Source: an uncultured Eggerthellaceae bacterium
Lineage (GTDB): Bacteria; Actinomycetota; Coriobacteriia; Coriobacteriales; Eggerthellaceae
NCBI GenBank assembly: GCA_910589135.1
Contig: CAJUSL010000027.1
Coordinates: 1 to 22,157, forward strand
Length of the DNA: 22,157 bases
Direction: 5' to 3'
Positions within the stretch are counted from its first letter, which is position 1. Each line of letters starts with the position of its first letter. Under the pieces are notes generated by a model. That model was given only the letters and a program-made list of their open reading frames with translations. It made no database searches and was not told the origin of the DNA. A program made the translations under genes and the position numbers. Of this stretch, positions 14,520 to 21,995 are shown piece after piece.

Positions 14520-15929
14520 CTACGCAAGTCCCATAAGCCCGCACACCGCCGGGATGACCACCGCGGTCATGGCGATGGCAGCAATGCTGGGAGCCCATCC
14601 CACCTTCAGCTCGTCGATGGGCGAGAAGTACTTGCGGTCGCTCGAATAGGCCACGTACACGCACAAATCGAGCGGCAGCAGGAACGCAGCGGACGAGAAC
14701 ACGGCGCACATGAAGATGGCCGCGGTGACGTTGCCGCCCACGCTTGCGACCAGGCCGCAGACGGGGATGGTGAGCAGGCCCGCAACGGCAGCGCCCGCGG
14801 GAAGGATGTTGTGGAGCACGCACGAGAAGACGGCCACGAAGATCATGATGATCACGATCGGCAGCGCGCCGAACGGGCCGAACACCGCGTTCACGAGCCA
14901 GGTCATGGCTCCCGTGGCGATCATGCCGGCGACGAAGCAGCCGACGGCCCAGTTGAGCATGACCACCTGCCAGGGGCTCTCGTCGACGTAGCGCTTGAAC
15001 GAGACGCACTGGAAGGGCGGCAGGAACATGAGGCCCAGCGCGATGAGGCCGATGACCACCATGTCGAGCTGCGGGAACCAAGAGCCGGCGATCCAGAGAG
15101 CCAGCGTGACGAGAATGACCAGCGTGCCCCAGATCTCGTCCTTGGTGAATCCGGGAAGCGCGGCGCGCTCGCTCTGGATCCGCTCCAGGGCCTCGTCGGT
15201 GATGGGCTCGGGCTTGAACACCTTGACCAGCACGAACCAGGCGATCGGAAGCGTCACGATGTTCGTGATGATGCCGAGCACCATCCAGTTGGCGAACGTG
15301 ACGGTGACGCCCAGCGACTGCTCGGCGAAGCCCATGGCGAGGATGTTGACCACGCTACCGACGGGGGTGATCCAGCCGCCGATGTAGGATGCGAACGCGA
15401 TGCCCAAAACGAGCGCCTTCGCCAGGTTGGACTTGTTACCCCACGGCGTCTTGTTCTCGTCCAGAATCTTGTACGCGAACGGGAGCATCATGATCACCAG
15501 CACGAGGTCGTCGATAATCAGCGACAGGAGTGCCGTGGCCACCATGAGGCCGCCGAGCACCTTGCTCGAATCGTTCTTGGCCCATTTCAGAATGAACGCG
15601 ATGATGCGAAGCGAAATGGACGAGTACTGCACGAACAGCGCGAACGCGAAGCACGGCAGGCACACCACCATCGCCACGCTGACGCCTTGCGACCAGGTTT
15701 CCCCCGATGACAATATTCCCAAAATGGGCACCGTCGCGGCGAACAGCCACGCGGTGATCACGATCGGGATGGCCTCGGTGATCCACATGATCACGCAGGC
15801 GAGCAGGATGCCCAGCAGCATCTTGCCTTCGAAGGGAAGGCCTTCCGGCGTGGGGATAAGGAACGTGGCGACCACGATCAGTATCGACAACGCGGTAATG
15901 CCTACCTTGAACATCGTCTTCTCTCTCAT
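14520..15929 (-). CDS. DASS/SLC13-type anion transporter
   Basis: The 469-residue protein is strongly hydrophobic, with about eleven to twelve membrane segments in two halves. MWITEAIPIVITAWLFA near 48-64 is the signature start of divalent anion:sodium symporters (CitT / SdcS / NaDC group). The hairpin-loop regions read GGWITPVGSVVNIL in the first half and NILPAGAAVAGLL in the second, in place of the usual SNT triplets, so the ion or substrate site may differ from that of known dicarboxylate carriers. It would import an organic anion, and its place between the ferredoxin and amidase genes makes it the likely uptake step of the operon. AAGGAGG precedes ATG 15929; ATG 15914 is an alternative five codons later. 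Confidence 0.88.
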   Translation of the reverse strand: MREKTMFKVGITALSILIVVATFLIPTPEGLPFEGKMLLGILLACVIMWITEAIPIVITAWLFAATVPILGILSSGETWSQGVSVAMVVCLPCFAFALFVQYSSISLRIIAFILKWAKNDSSKVLGGLMVATALLSLIIDDLVLVIMMLPFAYKILDENKTPWGNKSNLAKALVLGIAFASYIGGWITPVGSVVNILAMGFAEQSLGVTVTFANWMVLGIITNIVTLPIAWFVLVKVFKPEPITDEALERIQSERAALPGFTKDEIWGTLVILVTLALWIAGSWFPQLDMVVIGLIALGLMFLPPFQCVSFKRYVDESPWQVVMLNWAVGCFVAGMIATGAMTWLVNAVFGPFGALPIVIIMIFVAVFSCVLHNILPAGAAVAGLLTIPVCGLVASVGGNVTAAIFMCAVFSSAAFLLPLDLCVYVAYSSDRKYFSPIDELKVGWAPSIAAIAMTAVVIPAVCGLMGLA

Positions 15930-16006
15930 CTCTCCTCCTTTTGAATCCTTGAATACGGTTCCAACACGATTGTTTGTCAGGCAGGACGCTCTTCGAATCG
16001 GCGAGA

Positions 16007-16246
16007 CTAGGTCAGAACCAGGCCGATCGCATTGGTCAGGCATGCTCCAACACACCTGCCGCAACCGGCGCATTTGCCTGGTTCGCGCACCACCGCATAC
16101 CTCCTGCCGGACACGTTTTCGATGCCGATGACCCCCTTTCTCGGACACACTTCCATGCATCTCATGCAAGCCGTGCACACCGCCGGATCTATGCGGACAC
16201 ACGGTATGTTGCGGTAAAAGCCCGGAGGCGGCCCGTAAGCTCCCAT
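16007..16246 (-). CDS. Small ferredoxin with two [4Fe-4S] motifs
   Basis: The 79-residue protein has two classical motifs, C24-C27-C30-C34 followed by proline, and C59-C62-C65-C69, separated by a strand-turn that binds the second cluster. An extra cysteine at 16 lies outside the motifs. It is soluble and lacks any catalytic domain. It sits directly downstream of the acetylene-hydratase-like gene, which has no iron-sulphur subunit of its own, so it is the natural electron partner of that enzyme. This argues, weakly, that the enzyme does a redox reaction. AAAGGA five bases before the ATG is a good ribosome site. Confidence 0.88.
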   Translation of the reverse strand: MGAYGPPPGFYRNIPCVRIDPAVCTACMRCMEVCPRKGVIGIENVSGRRYAVVREPGKCAGCGRCVGACLTNAIGLVLT

Positions 16247-16264
16247 GCCGGTCCTTTCGAAAGC

Positions 16265-16299
16265 GGCGGGCGACGCAAGGGAGATGAGCGCCGCCCGCC
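16265..16299 (-). promoter_or_regulatory. GC-rich intercistronic hairpin before the ferredoxin gene
   Basis: GGCGGGCG and CGCCCGCC can pair over eight bases, between the stop codon of the molybdoenzyme gene (16310) and the ferredoxin start (16246). No U-tract is present. It may tune expression between the first and later genes, or protect the upstream message end. Confidence 0.35.
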
Positions 16300-16309
16300 T
16301 CGGGGAGGG

Positions 16310-18979
16310 CTATTTCTCCAGCCTCCAGTTGGACAGGTTCGCGAAGGCCTGGTCCCACACGGTGTCGTGCTTGCCGTCGTACTGGTCGACGGGAATGGCG
16401 TCGTCGGTGCCGTCGGACGGGTCGATGCACGGGTACACCTTGCAGAGCAGCCCTCGCGTGCACCACGTTGCCGTCATCTGGTCGGCCTTGTCGGGGTCGT
16501 CGTCCACCAGCACGTTGCCGGCGGCGTCGAACACGCCCTGGCTCCACGGCTCCTCGGCCGGAAGCTCGGGGTACCACCAGCTGGGCGGCACCTGCACGAC
16601 GCCTTCGGGGATGTCCCAGCCGACGTGGGCCTTCTGGCGGATGCGGCCCATGGGCGTCTCGATCCAAATCCAGTCGCCTTCCTTGATGCGCAGCTTGCGC
16701 GCGTCGTTGAGGTGCATCCAGGTCATCGGGTAGGGCTCGACCGTGCGCGTGCCGTGGCCCGGCGTGCGCATCTCGGAGTGGTACAAGGGGCTGACGCGGC
16801 CCGAAATCGTCAGGCGCAGCGGATACTCCTTCGCCATCTCAGGGTCGCCCAGGGGCGACTCGGGCTCGCGGTAGACGGGCAGCGGGTCGTAGTCGAGGTC
16901 TTCGAGCACCGACGCGTAGATCTCGGCCTTGCGCGAGTTGGTGGCAAAGCCCATGATCTGGCCGTTGTCCAGGCGCTTGCTGTACTTGTAATACTCGGTG
17001 GGGTACGGGAAGTACATGCCCATGTTGACGGCCTTCTCGTAGTCGAGGTCGGGCACGCGCTCGACGGTGTACTCGATGGCCTCCTCGTAGGTCTTCCACG
17101 GCCAGTGCTCTTCCTGGCCCATGGCGCAGCCGAGCGCGCGGAAGAAGTCGTAGTCAACGCGGCGCTCCTCGTAGGGCTCCACGCCGCGGTCGCCCACCAC
17201 GATGAAGTCCATGGAGTCCTCGGACGTGGTGCACAGCGGGCGCTCCATCCAGTCGCAGGCGGGCATGATGTAGTCCGCCAGCGCGGCCGTCGGGGTCTTC
17301 CAGTACTCCACGACCACCAGCAGGTCGAGGTTCTTCAAGGCGCGGTACATCTTCTTGGTGTTGGGCGCCCACGCCAGCGGGTTCGACTCCCAGCAGATCA
17401 TCGCCTTGATGGGATACGGGTCGCCGTCGATCATGGCGTCCATGACCAGCGCCGGCGAGCAGAGCATCTGGTGCAGCATCGGGCGCGGGATGCCGAACAT
17501 CTTGCGGTAGTTGCGGTCGATCATCTTGAAGCCCTTCCACGACATGACGCGGAAGCGGTCGTTCCCGATGAACTTGTCCTGGTTGGCCGGGTCCTGCAGC
17601 TCGGAGAGCTCGAACTCGGCGTTGCGCACCGGATACGTCTTCTCCTTGCCCACGGCGTTGGGGTCGCAGGGCATGCCGACGAACTCGCCGCCGGGGTTGT
17701 CGATGTTGCCGCACATGATGCGCAGGATGGTCTTGGCGATGCCGAAGCTGGACGCGTTCGTGCCATGCTGGTCGCCGCCGCCCAGGCCCCAGATGATGCA
17801 GGCCGGGCCGTTGGTGGCGTACAGGCGGGCCGCCGACTCGATCTTGCGCACCGGCACGCCCGACACCTTCGAGGCATACTCGGGGGTGTACTCGTCCATG
17901 CGGTTCTTGATGGCGTCGAACACGGTGATGCATTCCACGGTGGAGCCGTCGGCCAGCGTGACCTGGTAGGTGCCGTAGAGCTGGGCGTCCACCTCGACGC
18001 CTTCGTCGGTGTAGTAGCGGTTCTCGTCCGAGCACCAGCCCAGCACGCCGTCGCGCTTGCCGTCCCACACCACGAAGTCCTCGTGCTTGCCGTCGGCGAA
18101 CGCGTCGCTGGCGCGCAGCAGCTTGTTGGTGTCGGTGCGGAAGAGGAACACGGCGTTGGACCAGTACTTCAGGAAGTCCTCGTCGTACAGCTTCTCGCGG
18201 ATGACGTAGTGCACCCACGACAGGCAGATCAGGCAGTCGGTGTTCGGGTAGGGCTGCAGCCACTCGTCGGCCTGGCCCGACTCGGTGATGCACACCGGGT
18301 CGACCACGATCAGCTGCGCGGGGTCGGTCTCGTTGACGGAGGTGCGGCCCTTGATGGTGCGCCACAGCGGCGCCTCGGGGGCATAGGCCTCCTGGCAGCG
18401 CTTGCCCCAGTTGACGATGGTGCTCGACTGCTGCGGCGAGGTGGGCATCATGGACTCGACCGGCCAGCCGACCATGGCCATGTTGAGCGTGTAGTTCCAG
18501 CACCAGCAGATGGTGCCGGGGTCGATCACGTTGCCGGGGTTGCCCAGCAGGTTGGTGAAGCGGCTGCGCGCCCACAGGTGGTCCGAACGGTACGTTCCCT
18601 CGGACGCCACCAGCGTCTCGGGGCCGTACTCGTCGACGAGGGCCTGCAGCTTTTCTGCGATCTCGGTGATGGCCTGGTCGTAGGAAATCTGCTCCCACTT
18701 GTCCTCGCCGCGCTCGCCGACGCGCTTCAGCGGATGGTTGATGCGCTTGGGATGGTAGTGGAACTTGATGGCGCGCTCGCCCTTCTTGCCCAGGCGGTTG
18801 CAGAGGACCGTGCCCTCCTTGTCGTCGGGACGCAACTCCACCAGACGGCCCGTCTTCGTGTCGGTGCCGGCGTAGATGCTGCAGTTCATGTGGCACATAT
18901 GGCAGCGGGTGCGGCGCCAACGAACGCCGTGCTCGTCGACCGTGTTGTTGGGCACCCCCGCCATGGATGGCGTGCTCAT
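16310..18979 (-). CDS. Molybdopterin / tungstopterin enzyme of the acetylene hydratase-like branch
   Basis: The 889-residue protein is a bis-pterin enzyme with an N-terminal [4Fe-4S] site (C26, C29, C33, C60). Its probable metal ligand is C158 in DPGTICWCWNYTLN. Several stretches resemble Pelobacter acetylenicus acetylene hydratase as I recall it: TPTAALADYIMPACDWMERP, YDPLPVYREP, DPEMAKEYPL, EGDWIWIETPMGRI. In that enzyme the catalytic Asp13 follows the second cluster cysteine; here the residue is H30, so acetylene hydration is unlikely. Gut catechol dehydroxylases lie near this branch, so reductive dehydroxylation is a reasonable alternative. There is no Tat signal, and the protein is cytoplasmic. 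It is the first enzyme gene of the operon. ATG 18979 has AGAAAGGA six bases upstream; earlier in-frame codons lie in the leader. Confidence 0.85.
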   Translation of the reverse strand: MSTPSMAGVPNNTVDEHGVRWRRTRCHMCHMNCSIYAGTDTKTGRLVELRPDDKEGTVLCNRLGKKGERAIKFHYHPKRINHPLKRVGERGEDKWEQISYDQAITEIAEKLQALVDEYGPETLVASEGTYRSDHLWARSRFTNLLGNPGNVIDPGTICWCWNYTLNMAMVGWPVESMMPTSPQQSSTIVNWGKRCQEAYAPEAPLWRTIKGRTSVNETDPAQLIVVDPVCITESGQADEWLQPYPNTDCLICLSWVHYVIREKLYDEDFLKYWSNAVFLFRTDTNKLLRASDAFADGKHEDFVVWDGKRDGVLGWCSDENRYYTDEGVEVDAQLYGTYQVTLADGSTVECITVFDAIKNRMDEYTPEYASKVSGVPVRKIESAARLYATNGPACIIWGLGGGDQHGTNASSFGIAKTILRIMCGNIDNPGGEFVGMPCDPNAVGKEKTYPVRNAEFELSELQDPANQDKFIGNDRFRVMSWKGFKMIDRNYRKMFGIPRPMLHQMLCSPALVMDAMIDGDPYPIKAMICWESNPLAWAPNTKKMYRALKNLDLLVVVEYWKTPTAALADYIMPACDWMERPLCTTSEDSMDFIVVGDRGVEPYEERRVDYDFFRALGCAMGQEEHWPWKTYEEAIEYTVERVPDLDYEKAVNMGMYFPYPTEYYKYSKRLDNGQIMGFATNSRKAEIYASVLEDLDYDPLPVYREPESPLGDPEMAKEYPLRLTISGRVSPLYHSEMRTPGHGTRTVEPYPMTWMHLNDARKLRIKEGDWIWIETPMGRIRQKAHVGWDIPEGVVQVPPSWWYPELPAEEPWSQGVFDAAGNVLVDDDPDKADQMTATWCTRGLLCKVYPCIDPSDGTDDAIPVDQYDGKHDTVWDQAFANLSNWRLEK

Positions 18980-19017
18980 GGGCTTTCCTTTCTCTCTTGT
19001 ATTCCCCTTGCTGATCG

Positions 19018-19082
19018 GATGCGATGCCTTCGGCGATACGGTCTTTCGGCAAGGCGGAGCGCAGAAACCCCCGCATCGCATC
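19018..19082 (-). promoter_or_regulatory. Long-range stem in the operon's 5' leader
   Basis: GATGCGATGC (19018-19027) is exactly complementary to 19073-19082. The two can close a 10-bp stem around 45 bases inside the roughly 107-base leader of the molybdoenzyme operon. It does not look like a Moco riboswitch to my eye. It may be a leader control element or chance. Confidence 0.3.
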
Positions 19083-19093
19083 TGTTGAGAAGA

Positions 19094-19122
19094 AGCATAG
19101 GAAGCGGGCGGGTGAGACAGAA
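19094..19122 (-). promoter_or_regulatory. Weak promoter of the molybdoenzyme operon
   Basis: On the minus strand, TTCTGT (19117-19122) and TATGCT (19094-19099) are 17 bases apart. The -35 box is poor, which suits a promoter that needs an activator. The palindrome at 19125-19144 ends two bases upstream of it. Confidence 0.45.
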
Positions 19123-19124
19123 CA

Positions 19125-19144
19125 CCTAATCGGTACCAAATAGG
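19125..19144. promoter_or_regulatory. 20-bp palindrome, candidate operator for the LuxR-type regulator
   Basis: CCTAATCGGTACCAAATAGG equals its own reverse complement except at three base pairs. Twenty bases is the classical length of a LuxR-family box. It abuts the -35 region of the operon promoter, the usual place for an activator site, and the regulator gene is the next gene upstream. Binding is inferred. Confidence 0.55.
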
Positions 19145-19157
19145 AGTGCTATCGAGA

Positions 19158-19167
19158 CGGGTACCCG
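19158..19167. promoter_or_regulatory. Second GGTACC-centred palindrome
   Basis: CGGGTACCCG is a perfect 10-bp palindrome with the same GGTACC core as the 20-bp site. It lies 28 bp away centre to centre, further upstream of the promoter. It could be a second, weaker regulator site. Confidence 0.35.
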
Positions 19168-19196
19168 GAAGGGTGAGGAACGGAAAAGAAGCAGGG

Positions 19197-21839
19197 TCAG
19201 GCCGTCTCGCGGGCGATGTTCTCCAGCACTTCCTCGCGCGTGTTCGCGCCCATCTTCGCGTAGATGTTCGACAGGTGCTTCTTCGCGGTGTTGATGCTGA
19301 TGGAAAGCGTCTCGGCGATCTCCTTGCGCGACATGCCCATGTTCAGCAGCTTCAGCACCTCCACCTCGCGCGCCGTAAGCAGGTAGTCGCTCTGCAGCAG
19401 GCCCACCTGCTCGTCCAGCTCGCCGCTGCGGGCGTCGGGCTCGTTGCCGAACCGCAGCAGCAGCGACTTCACGTACGTGCGCACCGCGCCGCCGGCCTTG
19501 CGCGAGGTCGAGAAGTCGCGCAGGATGTGCCGCATGGGCGCGCCCGCGTTCAGGACGGTGCGGATGTAGCCCTGCCGGTGGGCGATGCGGATCAGCTCGT
19601 TGAGCGACGCCATGGCCCGCGACGTCTCGCCCATGGCGGACAGCAGCAGCGTGCGGTCGACCAGCGAGTTCACCGCCATGCGGTTGAAGTGGTGGTCCAG
19701 CGCCGTGAGGATCATGCCGTCCAGCTTGGCGAGCGCGTGGCGTTGGTCGCCTTCGAGCATCAGCACGTACGCCTGGATGGATTCCAGCAGCAGCTCGTTG
19801 AACAGGTCGCCTTCGCGCAGGCGCAGAAGGTACTTCTGCTCGATGATCTTCAGTTCCTTCAGGTTGCCCTGTCGCATCGCTATCTGGGCCTGCAGGTAAT
19901 AGGCAGACAGCAGCGCCATGCGCGGGATGTTCTCGTACTGCTCGCCGCGCAGCACCGCCTCGGTGATCGTCTCGAACGCCTGCGAAACGCGCCCCTGCGC
20001 CAGCAGCCATATCGACCCGGCCATCTTCGTCTCCAGGTACAAATCGATGTGGCGATAGGGCGTGATGCCGCGCTCGGCCTCCTCGAGCAGGACGGGCACC
20101 GCGTCGGCCGCGTCGATTTCTATCAGCACGCGCGCAAGCAGCGCGCAGGCCGCCCCATAGATGGCGAAGTCGGGCGGACATTTCGCAATCAGGCTTTCGC
20201 AGCCCTGGCGCGCCTTGGCATGCTCGCCATAGTAGTACTGCACCACCGCATAGGTGTACTCGTTGAAGAACAGCTGATGGACGGTGCGGTCAACGCTGGC
20301 ACTCGCCTGCGCCTTCAGGTAGTGCTCCATCGCCTGCTCGTAGTCGCCGACGCTCTCGTACGCCTCGGCCTCCGACTGGTTGATCATGCTGAGCAGCGAC
20401 GAGTTGATGGGCTGGTCGCCGTTCTGCAACTCCTCGCACAGCGCCAGCGCCTGCTCACCTTCGCCCATCATGGCGTGATGCTTCATGTGCAGGCACTTCG
20501 CCGAGAACTCGGCCAGTCCCACGGGTAGAAGCGTGGCGTTCTCGGGACGCTCGAGCGCCTGCTCGAACGCGCGGATCCACGTGCTGGCGTCGTGCAGGCG
20601 CGCCATGGTGACGCAGGTCCACGCCGCCATGATGCACAGAAACGGCGACGCGGGTATCTCGTCCGAGCGCAGGCGGCACATCCACAGCAGCGGGTCCACC
20701 TGCCTGTTGGGCCGCGTGAGCCCGCTGACCGCTTCGGCCAGCCCCTCCAGGTAGGCGATGTCGCCCGACATGCTCAGGTACTTCGCCGACTCGTTCTGGA
20801 ACCCCATGTTATGGAACCACTCGCTCGCGACCAGGCACACGCGGCGGATGTCGACGATGTCGGACTCGAGCAGCTCCTGATGCAGGAAGTCGGCGAACAG
20901 CGGATGCAGGTGATACCACGCTCCTTCCCCGTCGCAGCTGGAAACGAGCAGGTTCAGGCGCAGCAGCTCGTCAAGCAGCCCGTTGGCGTCCTCGTCCGGG
21001 AAGGCGATGGCCAGCAGGTTGCGGCTGAACCGCTCGAACAGCGAGATGCGCACCAGAAACGAGTGCAGCTCGGGCGGCAGGCGCGCCATGATCTGCCCCG
21101 AGAAGAACTCCCGCACCACCAGGTTGCCGCCGTCGAACTGCAGCGGCGACCCCAGGCTGGCGCTGCGCAGAAGGGCCTGTCCGGCCAGGCGCACGCCGCG
21201 CACCCAGCCGCGCGTCTTGGCGTGCAGCTCCGCGCACAGCGCCTCGGACGGCGCCTCCCCGCAAAGGGCTTCCAGCACGCAGGCGGTCTCGTCGGCCGTC
21301 AGCTCCATGTCCTCGGCGGCGACCACGCGCTCGCCCAGCTGGAACGCCGCGGCCTTCGCCTCGCCCGACAGCGTGCGCGTGCCGATGACGAAATGCAGGT
21401 CGGGCGGCGTCAGCGAGCAGAACCACAGGAACTCGTCGGTCAGCTGTGCCGAGGCTATCTCTTCGAAGCAGTCGACGAACACGAAGCGGTCGTTGCGCGG
21501 CCCGTTCTGGAACAGCCGCCCCGAAAGCGCGACCGCCCGGTTCTCGCCCGGAGGCACCCCCTCGCTTATTTGAAGCGCCGTGGTCAGGTGCGTCCAGAAG
21601 GAGTCGGGATTCGCCACGAACGAGTCAAGCGTCAGCCACGCCACGTCGTGCCCGCGCTGCTTCAAGCGCTCGCCCATTTCCGCCATGGCCATGGTCTTGC
21701 CGTAGCCGGCCGGGGCATGCAGAAACGTCAGCCGCTGCTGCGTCACCACCGACACCATCCGGTCGACGATTGCCCGGTCGCGCACGTAATCGTTGGGGAG
21801 TTCGGGGCGTATGAGCCGTATGGAAAGGATGTTCGCCAT
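19197..21839 (-). CDS. MalT-like LuxR-family transcriptional regulator (STAND ATPase)
   Basis: The 880-residue protein has an N-terminal STAND/MalT-type ATPase with the P-loop APAGYGKT (K48) and a likely Walker B in DRFVFVDCFEE. A long helical-repeat (TPR-like) sensor region follows (about 330-800). A C-terminal LuxR helix-turn-helix covers about 821-880 (LTAREVEVLKLLNMG, ISINTAKKHLSNIYAKMG). Such proteins bind an inducer in the cytosol, oligomerise with ATP and activate nearby genes, as MalT does for maltose genes. It has no membrane helices, unlike the membrane LuxR proteins reported next to some Eggerthella dehydroxylase genes. It lies just upstream of, and in line with, the molybdoenzyme operon, its probable target. 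The start has GGTGGA close upstream and the usual short N-terminus before the P-loop. Confidence 0.9.
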   Translation of the reverse strand: MANILSIRLIRPELPNDYVRDRAIVDRMVSVVTQQRLTFLHAPAGYGKTMAMAEMGERLKQRGHDVAWLTLDSFVANPDSFWTHLTTALQISEGVPPGENRAVALSGRLFQNGPRNDRFVFVDCFEEIASAQLTDEFLWFCSLTPPDLHFVIGTRTLSGEAKAAAFQLGERVVAAEDMELTADETACVLEALCGEAPSEALCAELHAKTRGWVRGVRLAGQALLRSASLGSPLQFDGGNLVVREFFSGQIMARLPPELHSFLVRISLFERFSRNLLAIAFPDEDANGLLDELLRLNLLVSSCDGEGAWYHLHPLFADFLHQELLESDIVDIRRVCLVASEWFHNMGFQNESAKYLSMSGDIAYLEGLAEAVSGLTRPNRQVDPLLWMCRLRSDEIPASPFLCIMAAWTCVTMARLHDASTWIRAFEQALERPENATLLPVGLAEFSAKCLHMKHHAMMGEGEQALALCEELQNGDQPINSSLLSMINQSEAEAYESVGDYEQAMEHYLKAQASASVDRTVHQLFFNEYTYAVVQYYYGEHAKARQGCESLIAKCPPDFAIYGAACALLARVLIEIDAADAVPVLLEEAERGITPYRHIDLYLETKMAGSIWLLAQGRVSQAFETITEAVLRGEQYENIPRMALLSAYYLQAQIAMRQGNLKELKIIEQKYLLRLREGDLFNELLLESIQAYVLMLEGDQRHALAKLDGMILTALDHHFNRMAVNSLVDRTLLLSAMGETSRAMASLNELIRIAHRQGYIRTVLNAGAPMRHILRDFSTSRKAGGAVRTYVKSLLLRFGNEPDARSGELDEQVGLLQSDYLLTAREVEVLKLLNMGMSRKEIAETLSISINTAKKHLSNIYAKMGANTREEVLENIARETA

Positions 21840-21847
21840 ATTCCACC

Positions 21848-21859
21848 GCCTTTAAAGGC
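21848..21859. promoter_or_regulatory. 12-bp perfect palindrome in the regulator gene leader
   Basis: GCCTTTAAAGGC is fully symmetrical and lies nine bases before the luxR-type start codon, next to its ribosome site. It may be an operator or a small RNA stem that hides the ribosome site. Evidence is symmetry and position only. Confidence 0.3.
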
Positions 21860-21912
21860 TACCGTGCCCTTACAGTAGCAAATCGCACGTTTCGTTCATT
21901 GACCCGCCCGGG

Positions 21913-21930
21913 ATTATAAACAGGGGTACC
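21913..21930 (-). promoter_or_regulatory. Regulator gene promoter with GGTACC in the spacer
   Basis: On the minus strand, TATAAT (21913-21918) is a perfect -10 box about 67 bases of leader before the start codon at 21839. The -35 region (GCCGTC) does not match consensus. A GGTACC hexamer (21925-21930), the core of the operator-like palindromes at the operon promoter, sits between the two, where a bound protein would block polymerase. This suggests autoregulation. Confidence 0.45.
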
Positions 21931-21995
21931 ATGACGACGGCTTTCGCCGCCGAGACCCCTCCCGCGACGCAAGGACGGAAATGCAAACGACCGCC

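Noticed and set aside
13460..15710. Plus-strand frames opposite the amidase and transporter genes
   Set aside because: Charged, repetitive products with no recognisable domain; the minus-strand genes are clear by motifs and ribosome sites.
15974..19129. Plus-strand open frame of 1051 codons
   Set aside because: It is antisense to the acetylene-hydratase-like gene, which has clear motifs. Its composition (Val, His, Arg, Leu runs) is the shadow produced by GC-rich third positions.
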